This document shows positions 11,028 through 25,100 of a stretch of DNA of 64,000 bases, in pieces. Position 1 is the first letter of the stretch, and each line of letters begins with the position of its first letter. Under the pieces are notes generated by a model. That model did not search any database. It was not told the origin of the DNA and saw only the letters and a list, made by a program, of their open reading frames with translations. The translations under genes were made by a program, and so were the position numbers. The DNA lies in the NCBI RefSeq assembly GCF_900496995.4, contig NC_044007.1, forward strand, positions 17,317,742 through 17,381,741, in the 5' to 3' direction. This stretch comes from Aquila chrysaetos chrysaetos (Eukaryota > Chordata > Aves > Accipitriformes > Accipitridae).

Positions 11028-13881
11028 ATGGGGAATGAAATATCTGCTTGTTAATAACTTTTTAATATTATTTTCATGTTGTACTGAAAGTGTTCAGAAT
11101 ACTTTCTCTAATGAATTTCATTTCTAGCAGTGTTAACAGTATTTATAGTTAGAACTTTATTCGAGAGACAAATTGCATTTGTACTTGTGTCTTCCTTCAT
11201 CAATTTTTCAGTGTTTTGTCGAGCCATTATAAATCATGCTGAAATTCTGTTGTCTGTGGCAGTCTCTGAGGACAAAACTAGTGAGAAACAGACCTATCAT
11301 CAAGTCAGAGAAGCAGCAGGTGAAACCACACTTTTGACCATTTTATTTGAGTTCTAGTTCTGTCTTTGTGTTGTGGAAGGAAAAATGCACATTCACTGTC
11401 CCCTCTGGAGCTCAATATATAGAAAACTTAATGAGTCAGCAACCGTTGCTCTTTTTTGGCACATGCTGTCTTTGTACTGAATAGAGGTGTTAGACAGGAG
11501 ATTTTTTAAAAATTCACACTCCACAGTGAAACAAAACTCTCATCATTCAAAAATGTCCATGGCAATGAGAAACTGCTGTATAGAATGAATTCTGTGGCAT
11601 CCAGTAGTTCAAAGATTAAGAAGTTGGTGGGATACACACAGGTTCAAAAGCCAGCCCAGCATGAAAGACAGCAAAGACCCAAACCTTACATCTTCTCTGA
11701 GAAAGTTAACAAAACATAATTATCCACCATTGAATTTTTCTTCTCCCATGTTCATTAGAACTTCCTAAGAATTCTTTCCCAAATAAATTTTTGTTGAAAG
11801 CTGAACATTATACATACTTTAGTTACTGTTTACCATCACCTTCTGTTGAAAGTCTGTCTCATCCATTCTTCTTCAATTTAAAATGAGAAATGAATGACCT
11901 TTCATTACAGATAAGTAAGTCTGTTACCTAATATGGGTGTACAACTATTTCTTCAGTATATATGTCTACAAAATTGTTGCAGAAAGCAATTAAGAAAATG
12001 GATTTTCATGACCAAGTTGCATGAGTGTAACATGACAGACAGAAGAGTTTCAATGAAGTGTTCATCTTTCTGATGTGTTAGATATGACATCTTCGAGAAC
12101 TTCAAATCATTGTACCCTCTCTGGCAAAATGAGTTCATGATTGATGTTTTCTTTGGTAAACAGAATAATGCATTAAAAGGTTCAATGACTTTATAAACAC
12201 TGTTCAGGCTGAGATTATATAAGTAAGGTTGGCAGAGTCCTTCTACATTTTTCATTAGATGTGTATTTAGCCATAACAATATACATTCCGCTCAACTTAA
12301 GTGCAGTAGTTAGACCTCTAACTAGTGTTCATATATTAGTGTTAAAATATAGTAGCACATGCTTGACTGTTGCTTTATGCAAGAATGTTTATATTTATAA
12401 CGGGAAACTAATTTTGTGCTTTTACTTCAAGATTAATTCATTTAGCACATACTATATATTTTCAATTTATTAATTTATACGTTATTTATTACATTAATAC
12501 TGTCATCAGTTAGAATGGCACAGTATGAATTATTTTGACAGTCCTTTAAAATACTTATTAGAGAAAACACTTTTTCAACTTTTTTTTTAAAAACATGATT
12601 ATACCTAATATGGAAAAGACCAGCTAGTTAGGGTCTAGCTTCTTAGACTCTGCTGGGCACGTGTTGATTTACAATAGTTACCTAGTAAAGTTAAGTATCT
12701 TAACTAAATTAGTATGACACCATCTTAATTTAAGGATGTATTTCTTTGTATGTTTTGAAACCTTGCAGTAAGTAGTAACTAACAATGGACTACTGAGAAT
12801 CTAGATTTTTATCTACTCAAATATGAGGATGCTACAGGACAAACTTATGTACCTATGGTAAAAGAAATCTTATAAGCATCATCTCAGATTGCAAAGTCTA
12901 TCAATCAATTACAAAAGAGACTAAAAAACCCCAGGGTACTAGCACTTTCTACTAGTTATTGAAGAATAACTTTGTATTGAACAACTGAAAAGTGAAATCA
13001 CACATATAGTAAGTGAATCTTTTATATAAAAAATACTCATCTATGCAGCACATATCATAGAAATTCTATGATATCAAAGAAGGTTTGAGCATAACTTACT
13101 AGTCATTAGGAAGCATTCTTAATTTTTGGTACACATTTTGCCCTGTTGAATGTTTTTCTGATGTGTAACACATTTTCATTCTGACAATTTTTCACAAAAA
13201 GGTCATTTTCCTTTCCTTTTTAACCATAACTGAGTTACGGTACACAAAAATGTATGAAATTTTCACCTGTGTTTTAAGACCCTTGAACATCATAACTTGC
13301 TCCAGAAATGCTAGCTGAATTCTGAGTCTGTGTCTATAATACATTTGAGTGAACACTACTGTCATGGAAATAATTGTTTCTGTGGCTTTTATTTCTTACA
13401 CATACACTCTGGTAAATTATTCAGTAATAGCCATCTCTTATTAAAATCTACACTTAGGAACTGCAAGCACTAGATAATTTGATTTTTTTATTACATATAA
13501 ATGTTTTTAGTATTTTGCTATTTTAGAAAGCTCTCCCTAATGAGCATCAATCTCACACTTGGGGAAAAAAGATGCATAACTCTAAGCTTTACAATGTAGG
13601 CTTCAGGCATTTAAAGCAGAAGACTTTTCCTTACGTCCCTTGTGGAAGCCCTTTTCCTCATTTTTCCCTCTTTAAACCATTTGAAGAGAATTTAGCGCTG
13701 ATGAAAAGATGCATTGTGATAGTCATGGAAAGTGAGTTTCTTCTATGCTTAGAGCAAGTATACAAAGACACTAAAAATAATGTAAATTTTAAAGCAATAA
13801 ATTTACCCAATGAACCAATTTCATATGTCACTGTTTACTCATTTAAAGTTTCTCCTTTCTTTTTGCTTTTTTCCCAAGCAT
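11028..13881. other. AT-rich intergenic sequence, no gene seen
   Basis: No feature beyond chance open frames could be supported in these 2.8 kb. Confidence 0.5.
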
Positions 13882-13886
13882 GGAAG

Positions 13887-14733
13887 TGTGAGAGACTGAA
13901 AGAGTTAATGTCTCAAACATTGTGGTGGGGCAAGTTCTGCTTAAAGACAAACCCTGCACAGCAAGGAACCAAGGTGAAAAGCCCGTCAGCTCAGACATCA
14001 GCAACAGGAGGGGGAGGGAGTGCTGGAAGGTGTGCAGCTCCCTGTTCTGATAAGCTGTTCTGATACAAAGATCAAGCAATGGCCACGTCTGCAGGGAAGG
14101 AGAAGTTACTCCACAAAGACCCCCAAGCCCAAAGGCTCACAAACTGCTCATTAACCTGAGGAGTTTGGGTGCCCGCCCAAAGGAGGGGCAAGGATGATAA
14201 AAGGACACAAACTGAAGCCCCAGGTGCGCAAGCCCACCGGGACTGGACCCCTCAGCTGACTGGACACCTCGGCTGACTGAACCAACGCTGGTCCCAGAAC
14301 CTGTGAAATCTCTCTCTTCCTTTTTCTCTGTCTTCTTCTCTCTTTCCTTTTCCTTTTCCACAATCCCTACACCTCATCTGTTTCAAGATATAAACCAAGT
14401 CTGAGACTAAGAGTAGATCCAGCCACCCCTAGACCCTTCTCTGAGGAGGAGTCTGGAAAGCAAGGGGGTCTGCTCTGAACCTCGTGACTCAACGGGAAGG
14501 ATCTCCTTATTCCCTGAATCGATGTATATGGTTACACAGTTTACGGAAGTAGTCTTATGCCAATTCCTGTTGTGAGAAACCCTGCCACCTACTACCACAC
14601 CTCCCCAGTTCAGTTTGCTTCTGTCATGAATAAAATCTTTAACTGATCCTTTGGTGTCCTTTCACCTTAATTTAGCCCGAGGGAATTTCGAATTAAACAC
14701 GACTCCCTGGTCTGTCCAGTCTGGGTCGTGACA
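13887..14733 (+). mobile_element. ERV solo LTR, family C (847 bp), perfect GGAAG target-site duplication
   Basis: The element starts TGTGAGAGACTG and ends GGGTCGTGACA. It is flanked by GGAAG at 13882-13886 and 14734-14738. A TATA-like ATAAAAGG lies near 14197, a pyrimidine-rich stretch at 14307-14360, and an AATAAA signal near 14629, in the order expected for U3-R-U5. No internal viral sequence remains, so this is a recombined solo LTR. It resembles neither of the other two LTR families in the window. The 5-bp duplication suggests an ERVL-type integrase, which is an inference. Confidence 0.9.
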
Positions 14734-14738
14734 GGAAG

Positions 14739-15685
14739 TAAAAAGATCCCTTGTTAATTAGGCTCCACAGGTTCTACTATTTATGCATCTAATGACATCT
14801 TCAAATCCACTGAGGAATTTGTAGTCCCTTTGAATTTGACATTTCCTTTCAATTTTCTACTAAACCAACCACCTTACTTGCTAGATTCACACTAGTAGAA
14901 CCTTCAGAAATACTGATATTATTTGCAACCAATCCAAAACTTCATTAAAATGTATATCTTTTGTTCTTCTTTCCCATCCTAACCCAGAAGAGCAAATTCT
15001 GCATTTTTCTTGCTGTGGTCTTTCTACTTTTCACTGAGCATCACAATCAGACACAAAAGGCTTTGTATGGATTCATGAAGTGGCAAAAAGCTGTTCCAGT
15101 TCCAAATTGGAGGGCAAGAAATCATTGCAGAAAGATACAACAGAGGAGTGAAATAATATTCTTCATTCTACAAAGTGATACAGAGCCAGTCCATGATCAC
15201 TATCTGTTGCCCTAAAGTTGAAACAGAGGATAGATATACCCTAAACTGCATCCCTAACATAACCTCTTCAATATTGTCCCCATAACCATGGCAAAAGTTA
15301 ATTAATTCCTTGCTCAAAGGCAAACAAGGATCAAATCAAATTAAGAAATCATTAACAAACTAAACCCCTCCTCTGGAATTAAACCTCACCTTCAGCCTCT
15401 TCTGGAAAATAGTACAGGTAGCCAGAAGCGTATGTACACTTCACTAAGGACTGTAACAAGTTGTTTTAATTTTTCTGTGAATCAGATCTCTTATTTTCAT
15501 CACATGAATTTATTAAGTCCTTTTGTTACCTATTTTGTCTGTGTTGTCTCATTCTCTACCCTATGTGTGAGTGCTGCACAGCACGCGAGTGGCAGCAACT
15601 GGAGCAGAGGCTGTGGATCACAATGCCCATAGACATGTGCCCCAGCAATAGGAGAGACCTGGCTTTGTTTATCTTTCCCCAGTGA
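14739..15685. other. Intergenic sequence, no gene seen
   Basis: Short open frames only; no recognisable element. Confidence 0.45.
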
Positions 15686-15689
15686 ACTT

Positions 15690-16250
15690 AATCCTGAATG
15701 TGTGTGTGCCTGGTCATTCATTAGCAAACTTCAAACTGGACTAGCCAACAAGCAGATCTGCATGGAAAGGCACAAGGTCTGGGCCAGGACGTGGGTGAGG
15801 GCCCCACTGTCCAGGAACTTAGGTAGACTTAGGGCTTGTGCTAATATATGAGGGATATGTGACTGTGTGGGTGCAAGACCAGTGTGAGATGAGTGTGCAA
15901 GTGCATACATCTGTTTACTAGTGAACATCAAGCTGCACTAAGTGGCGAGTAGGAGACCTGCATGATGGGTAAGGGGCCCAGGGTCCAGTCATGGGTGTTA
16001 GATGGACTGAAAGGCCACATTGATATTAAAGGGATCTGTGATTGTGTGTTTGTTTGTGAATCTACAGAGTCAGGGTATGTGTGTTTTCACTTCAGTCCTG
16101 ATCAGCCAGAGAGGAGGAGCAGGACTGGGCTGCTTTATGTGAGTGCTGTTGGTGTTCATGGGGCTGCTGCTAAAGACAGTGCCCTGTCTATAGTAGTCTG
16201 TGTTGCCAGCCATGTTACAGTTGTGTGTGTGCGTGTGTGTGTGTGCGCCT
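15690..16250 (+). repeat. Degenerate tandem repeat (about 200-bp period) with GT-rich segments
   Basis: The segment around 15711 (CATTAGCAAACTTCAAACTGGACTAG) recurs around 15915 as ACTAGTGAACATCAAGCTGCACTAA. Each is followed by an AGACCTGCATG-like or AGATCTGCATGG-like word, a GGGCC block and GTGACTGTGTG or GTGATTGTGTG. Two units are visible with possible weak edges, and the block ends in a (GT)n run at 16220-16247. Coding is not supported. Confidence 0.5.
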
Positions 16251-18675
16251 CAGGCTCAGCCTCACTACCTGCCAAACCTGCAAGCAGGAACAGCAGCAGC
16301 AGCATGCATGGGAGTGGGATGGAGAGACGCCCTGGGTTCCCAGGTGGCACCTGGCTGGGCTTCAGCAACTGCAAAGAAGAAACCCTGGTCCTGGAATCCA
16401 CAGGCTTCAGCAACTCCTAACTTCCTCAACATTTTCCCTTTTACTACCTCTGAATTAGATATGTTAGTTTTGATTTGATTTGCTTTGAACAGCTTTTACA
16501 CATATCCATTAAAAATACAAAACAACATTATTTTCAGCTGTTTGACTCATATCTTTTTCACAGGAACACAGCATCTGATGTACAAGATCAGAGACCCATT
16601 TAATCTAATTTTCAAACACTTTGTGCAATGCTAGGTGTTTCTGTGAGATGCTATGAAAGCTGTCATGTTGAATGGTTCTGTTAACAAAATCCTCATTTTA
16701 GAAATTATTAAATTATGGATCTAGGATTCTCTAAGGACTGGTGAGAATAGAGAACTTAGCATTAAGCATGGGACAAGAAGAGTGTCCTTCTGAGTAAGCC
16801 ACAAGTTGAACAGCTGCTCTTTCCATGAATGTTGCCAGCAAAAAAGAGAGTTTCCAAGTCCTTACTGACAGCATGGGGGAAAGGTGATATCAGCAATAAG
16901 GAGTCCGCTAGTCTGGATGAGAAAGCAAGAGAAGGGGACACCCTTAGACCTGAAAGGATCCCGAGATGGCAGCAATATCTGCAGAACATGAGGTGGCTGA
17001 AGAGACAAAACATAGTGCTCCTTCTCCGATGGTCAGTGTTTTAACATTCAATTTTTAGGCTATTGCAATTGAACATGTATGTGTCTATATATATATGCAC
17101 ATATATTATAGATATATACATATCTATCAGTTAATTAAGAGATTGCTGTGATATAGTGTTTAGAAGACTGACAAATCAGGCCGGTTTTAAGCTTTAAAAC
17201 CAAACCATACTAAATTTATTCATTAACAACACATTTTGTGCTAATAATTAGTTCTTGCATGTTACTGATCATCATTACTACATACACAAAATTGTCAGTA
17301 ACACTAATATACTACATTAGTTATGAGTATACAACACCCTGGAGCTCATGATGACACCATTGGCTACGGTCCTTGGTGGTTCTCAGTTGCTGAGGTTAAG
17401 GTGATGAAGCTCAAGAGATTTTGATGAGAGAATTTAGAACTGAAGGGGGTTTGTTTTCTTTCTTCTCCACATTTCTACCGTGTTTGATGTTTTTATACTA
17501 TTTGGTCCTCCCAAGGGGAAGCAGGGGTCTCATCTGCTCCCAATACTGCTTATATTGCTTTTTTTTCTTGTCTTGTAAGTCAAGCTCCTTGTGTATTCCC
17601 CAAATTGCCCTGCATGCAACTACACACACCTTTATCCCTTTGATGATCACATTCTTCACATACTTTGTGAAGTGCTTATGCATTGTGTCTAGTTCTGCCA
17701 TCAGAGCATTACAAAATGCATAACTACTGATGATGGTACCTTATTTTAGTACCCTTATATTCGGGTTCAAGGCAAGTTAATACTGATTAGGGCACTTGTA
17801 GTTTCTAGTTGACACAGGCCTCTGCTTTGGCTACAAGGTATATGGTACCAAGAGAAGTTATTTAAGCCCTAAATTCAAAGTCTTAGCTCCAGGCAAAATG
17901 CACAAAGATATTTGGGCATTCAGTAATCAGATGAACAACAGCCAGCCCTCCACGTACAAGGTTTCCTGAATTAGCAAATAAAGAATGACGAAGAAATGTG
18001 TCAGGAGTTTACACACCTGATTCTCAGCTAAAGGGAAGTTATTTTATTATATGAAGATTATCAGCCTAGAATTCTCTCCTGGACCTTGGTTCTTAAATAA
18101 TCTCTTTAAGAAACACAGCTGAGTCATTTATTCCAAAGGATGCCTGGAAGGAATCGTGCTTAGTAAAAATCTCAGGAGCAGACAGATTGCCAGGATTTGA
18201 CAGTCAGACTGGATGCTCAGTATAGGAGACATACTACCTGGAAAGTATGGACACTGATCAAAGCAGAAAAACATGCTTCATCCCCTTGAGAAAATAAGCA
18301 TTCAAAGATTAATACATTCTCTTAGGAGAACAGAAACATGTGTCTAGTCCTAGTAAGTATGACACAACCACCTTACCAAACAGCCATTACAGAAAGTAAG
18401 ATTCAGCAAGTTCCAACTTCTTTGTTGTTTTCAGAAATATTTCCTCATTTCTAATACTTTTTCCACTCTGTATTCACCCTGTTTCCCTTAAATTCTATAT
18501 GCAATGATGTGAGAAGAGATGGATGTAAGGGCCATTATAAACTGTTAATGTGAAATGGCATCATTTTACTTATGTCAGTTAAACAGTATCTATACACAGC
18601 AGCTGAGGAAAATTTTAAAAAGGTGTATTTTCCTCTACATGTAATAAATTTTGATAATATTTTCATGTTAAACAA
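16251..18675. other. AT-rich intergenic sequence, no gene seen
   Basis: There is an AT/AC microsatellite-like stretch at about 17080-17125. No coding or RNA feature could be supported. Confidence 0.45.
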
Positions 18676-20702
18676 ATATTTAGAATAGAGAAGTATGGAA
18701 CAGAACAGACCAGTTCAGCTGGAAGGGACCTACGATGATCAGCTAGTCCAACTACCTGACCAATTCAAGGCTAACCAAAAGTTAAAGCATATGGTTAAAT
18801 GTATTGTCCAAATGCTTCTTAAACACTGACAGGCATGGTGCGTCGATCACCTCTCTAGGAAGCCTGTTCCAGTGTTTGACCACCCTCTCTGTAAAGAAAT
18901 ACTTCCTAATACCAAGTCTGAACCTCCCCCGATGCAGCTTTGAACCATTCCCACACATCCTGTCACTGGATACCAGGGAGAAGAGATCAGCACCTCCCTC
19001 TCCACTTCCCCTCCTCAGGAAGCTGTAGAGAGCAATAAGGTCGCTCCTCAGTCTCCTCCTCTCCAAACTAGACAAACCCAGTGTCCTCAGCCACTCCTCA
19101 CAGGACATTCCTTCCAGCCCCTTCACCAGCCGTGTTGCCCTCATCTGGACGCATTTAAGGACCTTCACATCATTCTTAAATTGTGGGGCCCAGAAGTGCA
19201 CAAGCTACTCGAGGTGAGGCTGTACCAACACTGTATACAGCGGAATAATTGCCTCTTTTGACCGGCTGGTCGTGCTGTTTGATGCACTCCAGGATGTGGT
19301 TTGCCCTCTTGGCTGCCAGGGCACACTGCTGACTCATACTGAGCCTGCTGTTGACCAGCACCCCCAGATCCTTTTCTGCAGGGCTGCTCTCCAGCCACTC
19401 CTCTCCCAATTTATACTTGTGCCTGGCGTTACTCTGTCCCAAGTGCAGAATCCGGCATTTCGACTTGATAAATTTCATCCTGTTAATCATAGCTTAAAGG
19501 TCCAATCTGTCTAGATCCCTATGCAGGGCCTTTTGTCCCTTGAATGAGTCACCGGTACCTCCCAGTTTAGTATCATCAGCAAACTTCCTAAGGGTGTATT
19601 CAACTTCTGCATCCAGATCACTGATAAAAATATTGAACAGAACTGGCCCTAGAATTGAACCCTAAAGAACGCTGCTGGTGACTGGTCACCAGCCAGGTGT
19701 AACCCCATTCACTACAACCCTTTGAGCCCTGCCGTTCAGCCAGTTCTTCACACAGCGCACCGTGAACCTGCTCATCCTGCAGTTACACAACTTGTCCAGA
19801 AGAATGCTGTGAAGGACAGTATTAAAAGCCTTACTAAAATCCAGAAAAACTGCATCCACCGCCTTCCCTTCATCCACTAGGTGGGTGACCTTATCATAGA
19901 AAGATATTAAATTAGTTAGACAGGACTTTCCCTTCATGAACCGAAGTTGGCTCTGCCTGATGATTACATTGTTCTTGAAATACCTTTCAATAGCACCCAG
20001 TATAATCTTCTCCATAATTTTTCCAGGAGCTGAGGTTAGCCTAACAGGTCTGTAGTCCCCCAGGTCTTCCCTCACACCCATTTTGTAGACTGGAATAACA
20101 CTGACTAGCTTCCAGTCAGCAGGGACCTCCCCAGACTCCCAAGACCTTTGGCAGGTAATTGAGAGGGGTCCTGCTGTAATACCCACTAGCGCCTTCAGTA
20201 CTCTGGGATAAATCCCAACAGGCCCCACGGACTTACAGACATTCAACTGATACAACTAGTCCCTTACAATTTCAGTGTCCACCAATGGAAAGTCACTGTT
20301 CCCACAGTCGTGGTCCTCCAACTCGGAGAACTGGGCAGCCCAAGATCTATCAGTATTATTAAAGACTGAGGCAAAGAAAAAAAACATTGAATGCCTCCAC
20401 CTTTTCTTCATCCCTATTTGTCAGGTAACCCTCAAGTATTGATCCAACATTTTCCTTACACCTCCTTTTGCTATTAGCATACTTTAAAAAGCCTTTCTTC
20501 TTGTCTGACACAATACTGGCCAGTTTCAACTCTAACTGAGCTTTGGCCTTTCATGTTTTCTCCCTGCATATGTGAACAACAGCTCTGTAATCTTCCTGTG
20601 AAGCCTGACCTTGCTTCCAGACATCATACAATTTCTTTTTCCTCTTGAGGTCCAAGAGGAGTTCCCTGTTCAGCCAAGCTGGTCTTCTACCCCACCTGCT
20701 TG
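18676..20702 (-). mobile_element. CR1 LINE, 5'-truncated (about 2.0 kb), with inactive reverse transcriptase
   Basis: On the minus strand this reads through much of CR1 ORF2. The 189-codon frame 20255-19686 carries reverse-transcriptase signatures: YRPVRLTSAPGKIMEKI (palm entry) and AVFLDFSKAFNTVLH (motif A, catalytic Asp). After in-frame stops, the catalytic FADD motif appears ([12 protein letters not shown], near 19560-19595). Downstream come the [25 protein letters not shown] and GLEGMSCEEWLRTLGLSSLERRR regions, and the CR1 3' end near 18680 with degenerate terminal repeats. Several stops and frameshifts show it is dead. It belongs to a different, older-looking subfamily than the copies at 44.5 and 56.3 kb. 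Confidence 0.92.
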
Positions 20703-21964
20703 ATTATACTATGCATTAATTATAGTGAAAAATTATACAGAGTTCATATAGTATATATTGTATTTTGCTCTTTATTTTCCATCTTAGTCTAGACATATTC
20801 CAACATTTTACTGTGATGAAATCAAATGAATTATTTTGAGTAGCTTTTCAAATATTTGACATTATTTCCAATGTTTTCTTGAAATAACTCTGAAATATCT
20901 ACAATTAAATTGAACTTGCTCCATTTAATGATTGTAGAGCTACTAAAGATTCTTTTACACTCACCCAAGTTCATTGTCAATTTTTCAACATATTCAATAT
21001 TCAAGGATCTCATTATTTTCTTTACTTGTAGCCCTTCAATGTTTCTAGTGCAAATCTTATTTCTCATTTAGTATAAAATATTTTGATGCCACTTATTGTA
21101 TCTCTAAAATACTTTTGCCAGAGGCTATTAGGATTTTAGACAAGAAACTGCTTGCTTATAAATGAAACAATTTTCTTAAAAAGACAAATAGACTGAGATG
21201 CATACAGTCATACATTCAGTAAGACAATACACTACAGTCCATTTTTCTTTGTTTCTATAATAATGACAAACACATATATGGATAGACACTATGTCTGAAA
21301 TAAAAAATGCAACTGATTACTGTTTCAGAAAGGTAGCTAACACCTTCATAGGAAACTGGAATTCCTAAGGCAATAAAAATACATCAGAGGAAAAAAATCA
21401 CAGGAACTTGATGACAGAAATTGTTTATATGTGATAAATTGGCACAGTATGCAAAATAAAAAATTAGTGCCTCTGGATAGTAATACTGTATGTTCTATTT
21501 ATTGAAGTACTTAATTCTTAATAACTGAAATTGGAGGCCTTAAAACAATAGTTCATTTAGTCCATTCATGCCAATGGGTAATGTTATACATTCTATATTT
21601 TCATGTAAAAAACAATAATCACAGAACAGTTTAGAATCAGAAGTAGTGTACATACCATGCCAACAAATTTTGCTACCCATCAAAACAATAAATAGGTAAG
21701 CAGCAGAACATTCAAGAGCATCAAACTAAGCAAACTATAGATGCATAGTGCTGAAAAATGTAGCCCACCATCTGAAATGCAGACAAGGTACCGACCAGCA
21801 AATTGTCAACAGGTGACTACTCCCCTTTATCTTCTTATCTCTCCATTTTTGCACATTTGTTCCTCCCAAAACCACCCTGATCTCTTCATTTCCCCACCTT
21901 TGGTTCCTCCCCTAAACATCCCATAATAAGTCTCACACAATCCCAGCATGCTCTTTCCCTGCAT
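20703..21964. other. AT-rich intergenic sequence, no gene seen
   Basis: Nothing beyond chance open frames is visible. Confidence 0.5.
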
Positions 21965-22165
21965 CCCATAATGAGCACTGTCCCCCAGGGCAGGGACCCC
22001 CCAGTCTGTGTGGTGCCCCGGAGAACACCCCCCCCAGGGACTCATGGTGCTGGGTCTCACCTGGCCTCTGGGGCTGATGCTCTCCTGGGACAGCCCTGGG
22101 GAGGTCGGGGCAGGGGCTCATGTCTCTGTGCTCTTCTGGGAGGGGGGGGTGGGGTGAGCTTTTTA
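21965..22165. other. Isolated GC-rich patch of unknown origin
   Basis: About 200 bp with C-runs and G-runs and a few CpGs sit inside strongly AT-rich DNA. Overlapping frames are open on both strands but match nothing I recognise. It may be a decayed repeat fragment. Confidence 0.4.
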
Positions 22166-25100
22166 TCACATACCCTGATCCAGGTCAGCCCAGATCTGCA
22201 TTTCAAGCTGCACAAAAAATTACAGCAACACCACATCACCACTCATTACTTTTAGTTCATCATTCTCCAAGTGATACGCAATGCCCATACAGAAAAAGAA
22301 GCAAGCAACAGAGCTGGTTGTGAAATGCTATTCAAAATCAGCACCGATATATTCTTTGCTGTAATACTGCACTGGGCTAAACAGGGGAAGGGATTCAAAC
22401 ATTATAAATCATTTGAGAGTGGAGTACAGAGCGAAATAGATAGCAAAAGGGTCTAGCTATGTTCATGCATACCAAATATCTAGCTGAAACAAAATAGCCT
22501 GAAACTAGTCCAATAATCTCTTCCACCCACTTTCTTTAACCACCCCCAGCTTCCGATCAATGTCTAACATTAAATAATGCAAACAAAAGTCTGAAATATT
22601 TTACTAGGCTACCTTGAACACTCTGAGACAAATTAATAATGCAGTCAAAATTAAATCTCAGCTGTGATATTTGTGTTCATCAGATATATTTAAGTTCCAT
22701 TTTTGCCTGTCTTTTCTTCAACATTAAACACTCGCCACCAAAATTTCCTAACCTACCTGTGCTTTTATAACCTCAGCATAGGGCATCTGAAAGCCATCAG
22801 TATACTTTAGTTGCATATCCAGAAATACGTCTCTAAACCAGGTTATCAACTCTGTCTGCAATGTCAACAGTCTCTAAACTCTTACATGTTTATTAAAGAA
22901 TATACGGCAGGCAGATAGAACGCCAGTCTTCTTTCTAGGTATAAACTACTTATAAATGTTCATTATATAATTTTCAATCTGAAATTAGAGTCAAGGTTAC
23001 CAATATTTTACAGGCTTAGTTTTTCTACAGCTCCATGCACAGAATTCCTGTTCAAGCCAAGGAGAATCCTTCATGCAGAATAACAGCAAAGCAGAGGCCT
23101 TCTAGATTTGTTCTCCTGCAGACGCCGGAGGATTTATATATGTAACTTCTGTAAGTATCATCAAGAATAATTAATTATTAATTTTATATCTACAGTGCTT
23201 ATCTTCCCTAACATTCCAAGAACCACACAAAGACATTAAAAACATTAAACATTAAACAATGCAGCAGATAATACAGATAAAAAACAGTCACATAAATAAT
23301 TAAAACAGAATCTGAGATGCAGTAGAAACCTTTTTTCTATGAAGTATTCTTTTCACCCCCTGGCTAACAAATAGAAGTTTACTAAGAAAATCTACACTCA
23401 CCAGTAAGAATGCATTTCAGATTTGCTCAATGAAGAATGATAGTACATACATTGCATCTGATTACCACTGAATGACAGTTAAATAACTGACATGTTTAAT
23501 ATACCTTTACTATGTCTCAATCTAATGCAAACAGGAAAGGGGAATTTGGAAGGATGTTTTAATCTCCCCCCACCAGCTCACCCACTTTCCTACCTACACA
23601 ATCCACTAAAAAAACGAAATCTTTTTTCTTCCTATTTCAGCACCTCACCACCCTTTCCTGGTTTCTTTTCCTTTACGTACAGCAGTAGTACTATTATGAC
23701 AGAAGGATAATATTTGATGCAATTCTGGACAATTCTCTTTTGTTTTTTACTTCAGTGATAAAGCATAGCAATTTCCTACCATGTTTTTTTCCCCCCAATA
23801 TTTACCTCTTCTTTTCTTTTGTTCTACTGACACTACATGCAGCCGTTCCCTGTTATGGAATTTCCCTTTTTTATGTCCATGGTATCCAGAACTCCAGGTG
23901 ATAATCTGTCTTTAAGTATATATTAAATAATTGTATTTGGTGCAAGGATCACACTAAATATCTTTTCTAAACTTTTGCTATTCAAGCATCCCTTTGGCAA
24001 GCTTTCACTGCGCAATGTTGTACTGTATCACATTCATGAGCTTGTTGGGAGCTACTTACGTATCTCAACAAAGCAGTGCGTTGAGCAGAATAAACAATGA
24101 CGTCTTTGGTCATGGATCAAAGGTCCTAAACTGCCAGATCTAAGGGGTAATACAGCTAGTGTTCAAATAGCAATTTGAACATATGCCACTCAATTACTAA
24201 GGACAGGGGAATCAAGATATAAATTCTGCCCAAGCTGACAGCGTAACACATCTTAGTGAGCCTGGCCTCACTGCACATACCATGTAAAAAGTCATTCTGT
24301 CTGTGTAAAGAAGTCAGACACTTCTGATTTTCACACACGCTATAGGATTTCCAAATCATCAAACTCAAACTCTGCTGACCGGAGATGGGAGAACATTACA
24401 GTGGTGACAGCTTTTGCTGAGAATGTCAGTTGGCTAAATCCCAGACAAACACAACTACACACCAAGATCATCTTGACTGATCATGACTGATACAACAACA
24501 ATAAATTTAGTCACTAAGATACGCAAAATCTGGTAGCAGTAGACCAAAACTAATTCCTTGAATTCCACTTGAAAACTAAGTGTTATATAGTACAATATCT
24601 AAATCAGGAGAAGCTGCATAAAATAGAATTGCATTCTCTTTGTTGTCTCCAAACAGATTTCAGATGTGGCCTCTAGCACATGCAAGGAACATTTAATAGG
24701 GAGATTAAAAAATCACAACTAACTGTGATTATGAAACATATGATCTCTGTCTCCCTGTGAACAGTGTATCTGAAAGAAATATTCCTTTTTTCCTTTGTTC
24801 AGGAGTGTAAGTTGTAAGTGGGTACTCTTGAATATTGCTATCTGGTTTTCTTGAACAGAGGTATTTTGTGCTAGAGGCAGCTTAGAACCTGATTTATGAA
24901 AACTCAAGTTAAAAAGTAGTCAAGAGGAGGTAGGTATTATAGCACCTTTCCCTCCAGCTATTTCCATCACTAGATTTGCTTTACTGCATCTTTGTTTGGG
25001 TTGTATTATACTTGATCTTCATACTACGGCTGTATCCTGTACTGTGAATATTAAGCAGTAACATCAGCACACGGTAGCACCCCAACAGTTGTGGAATGAC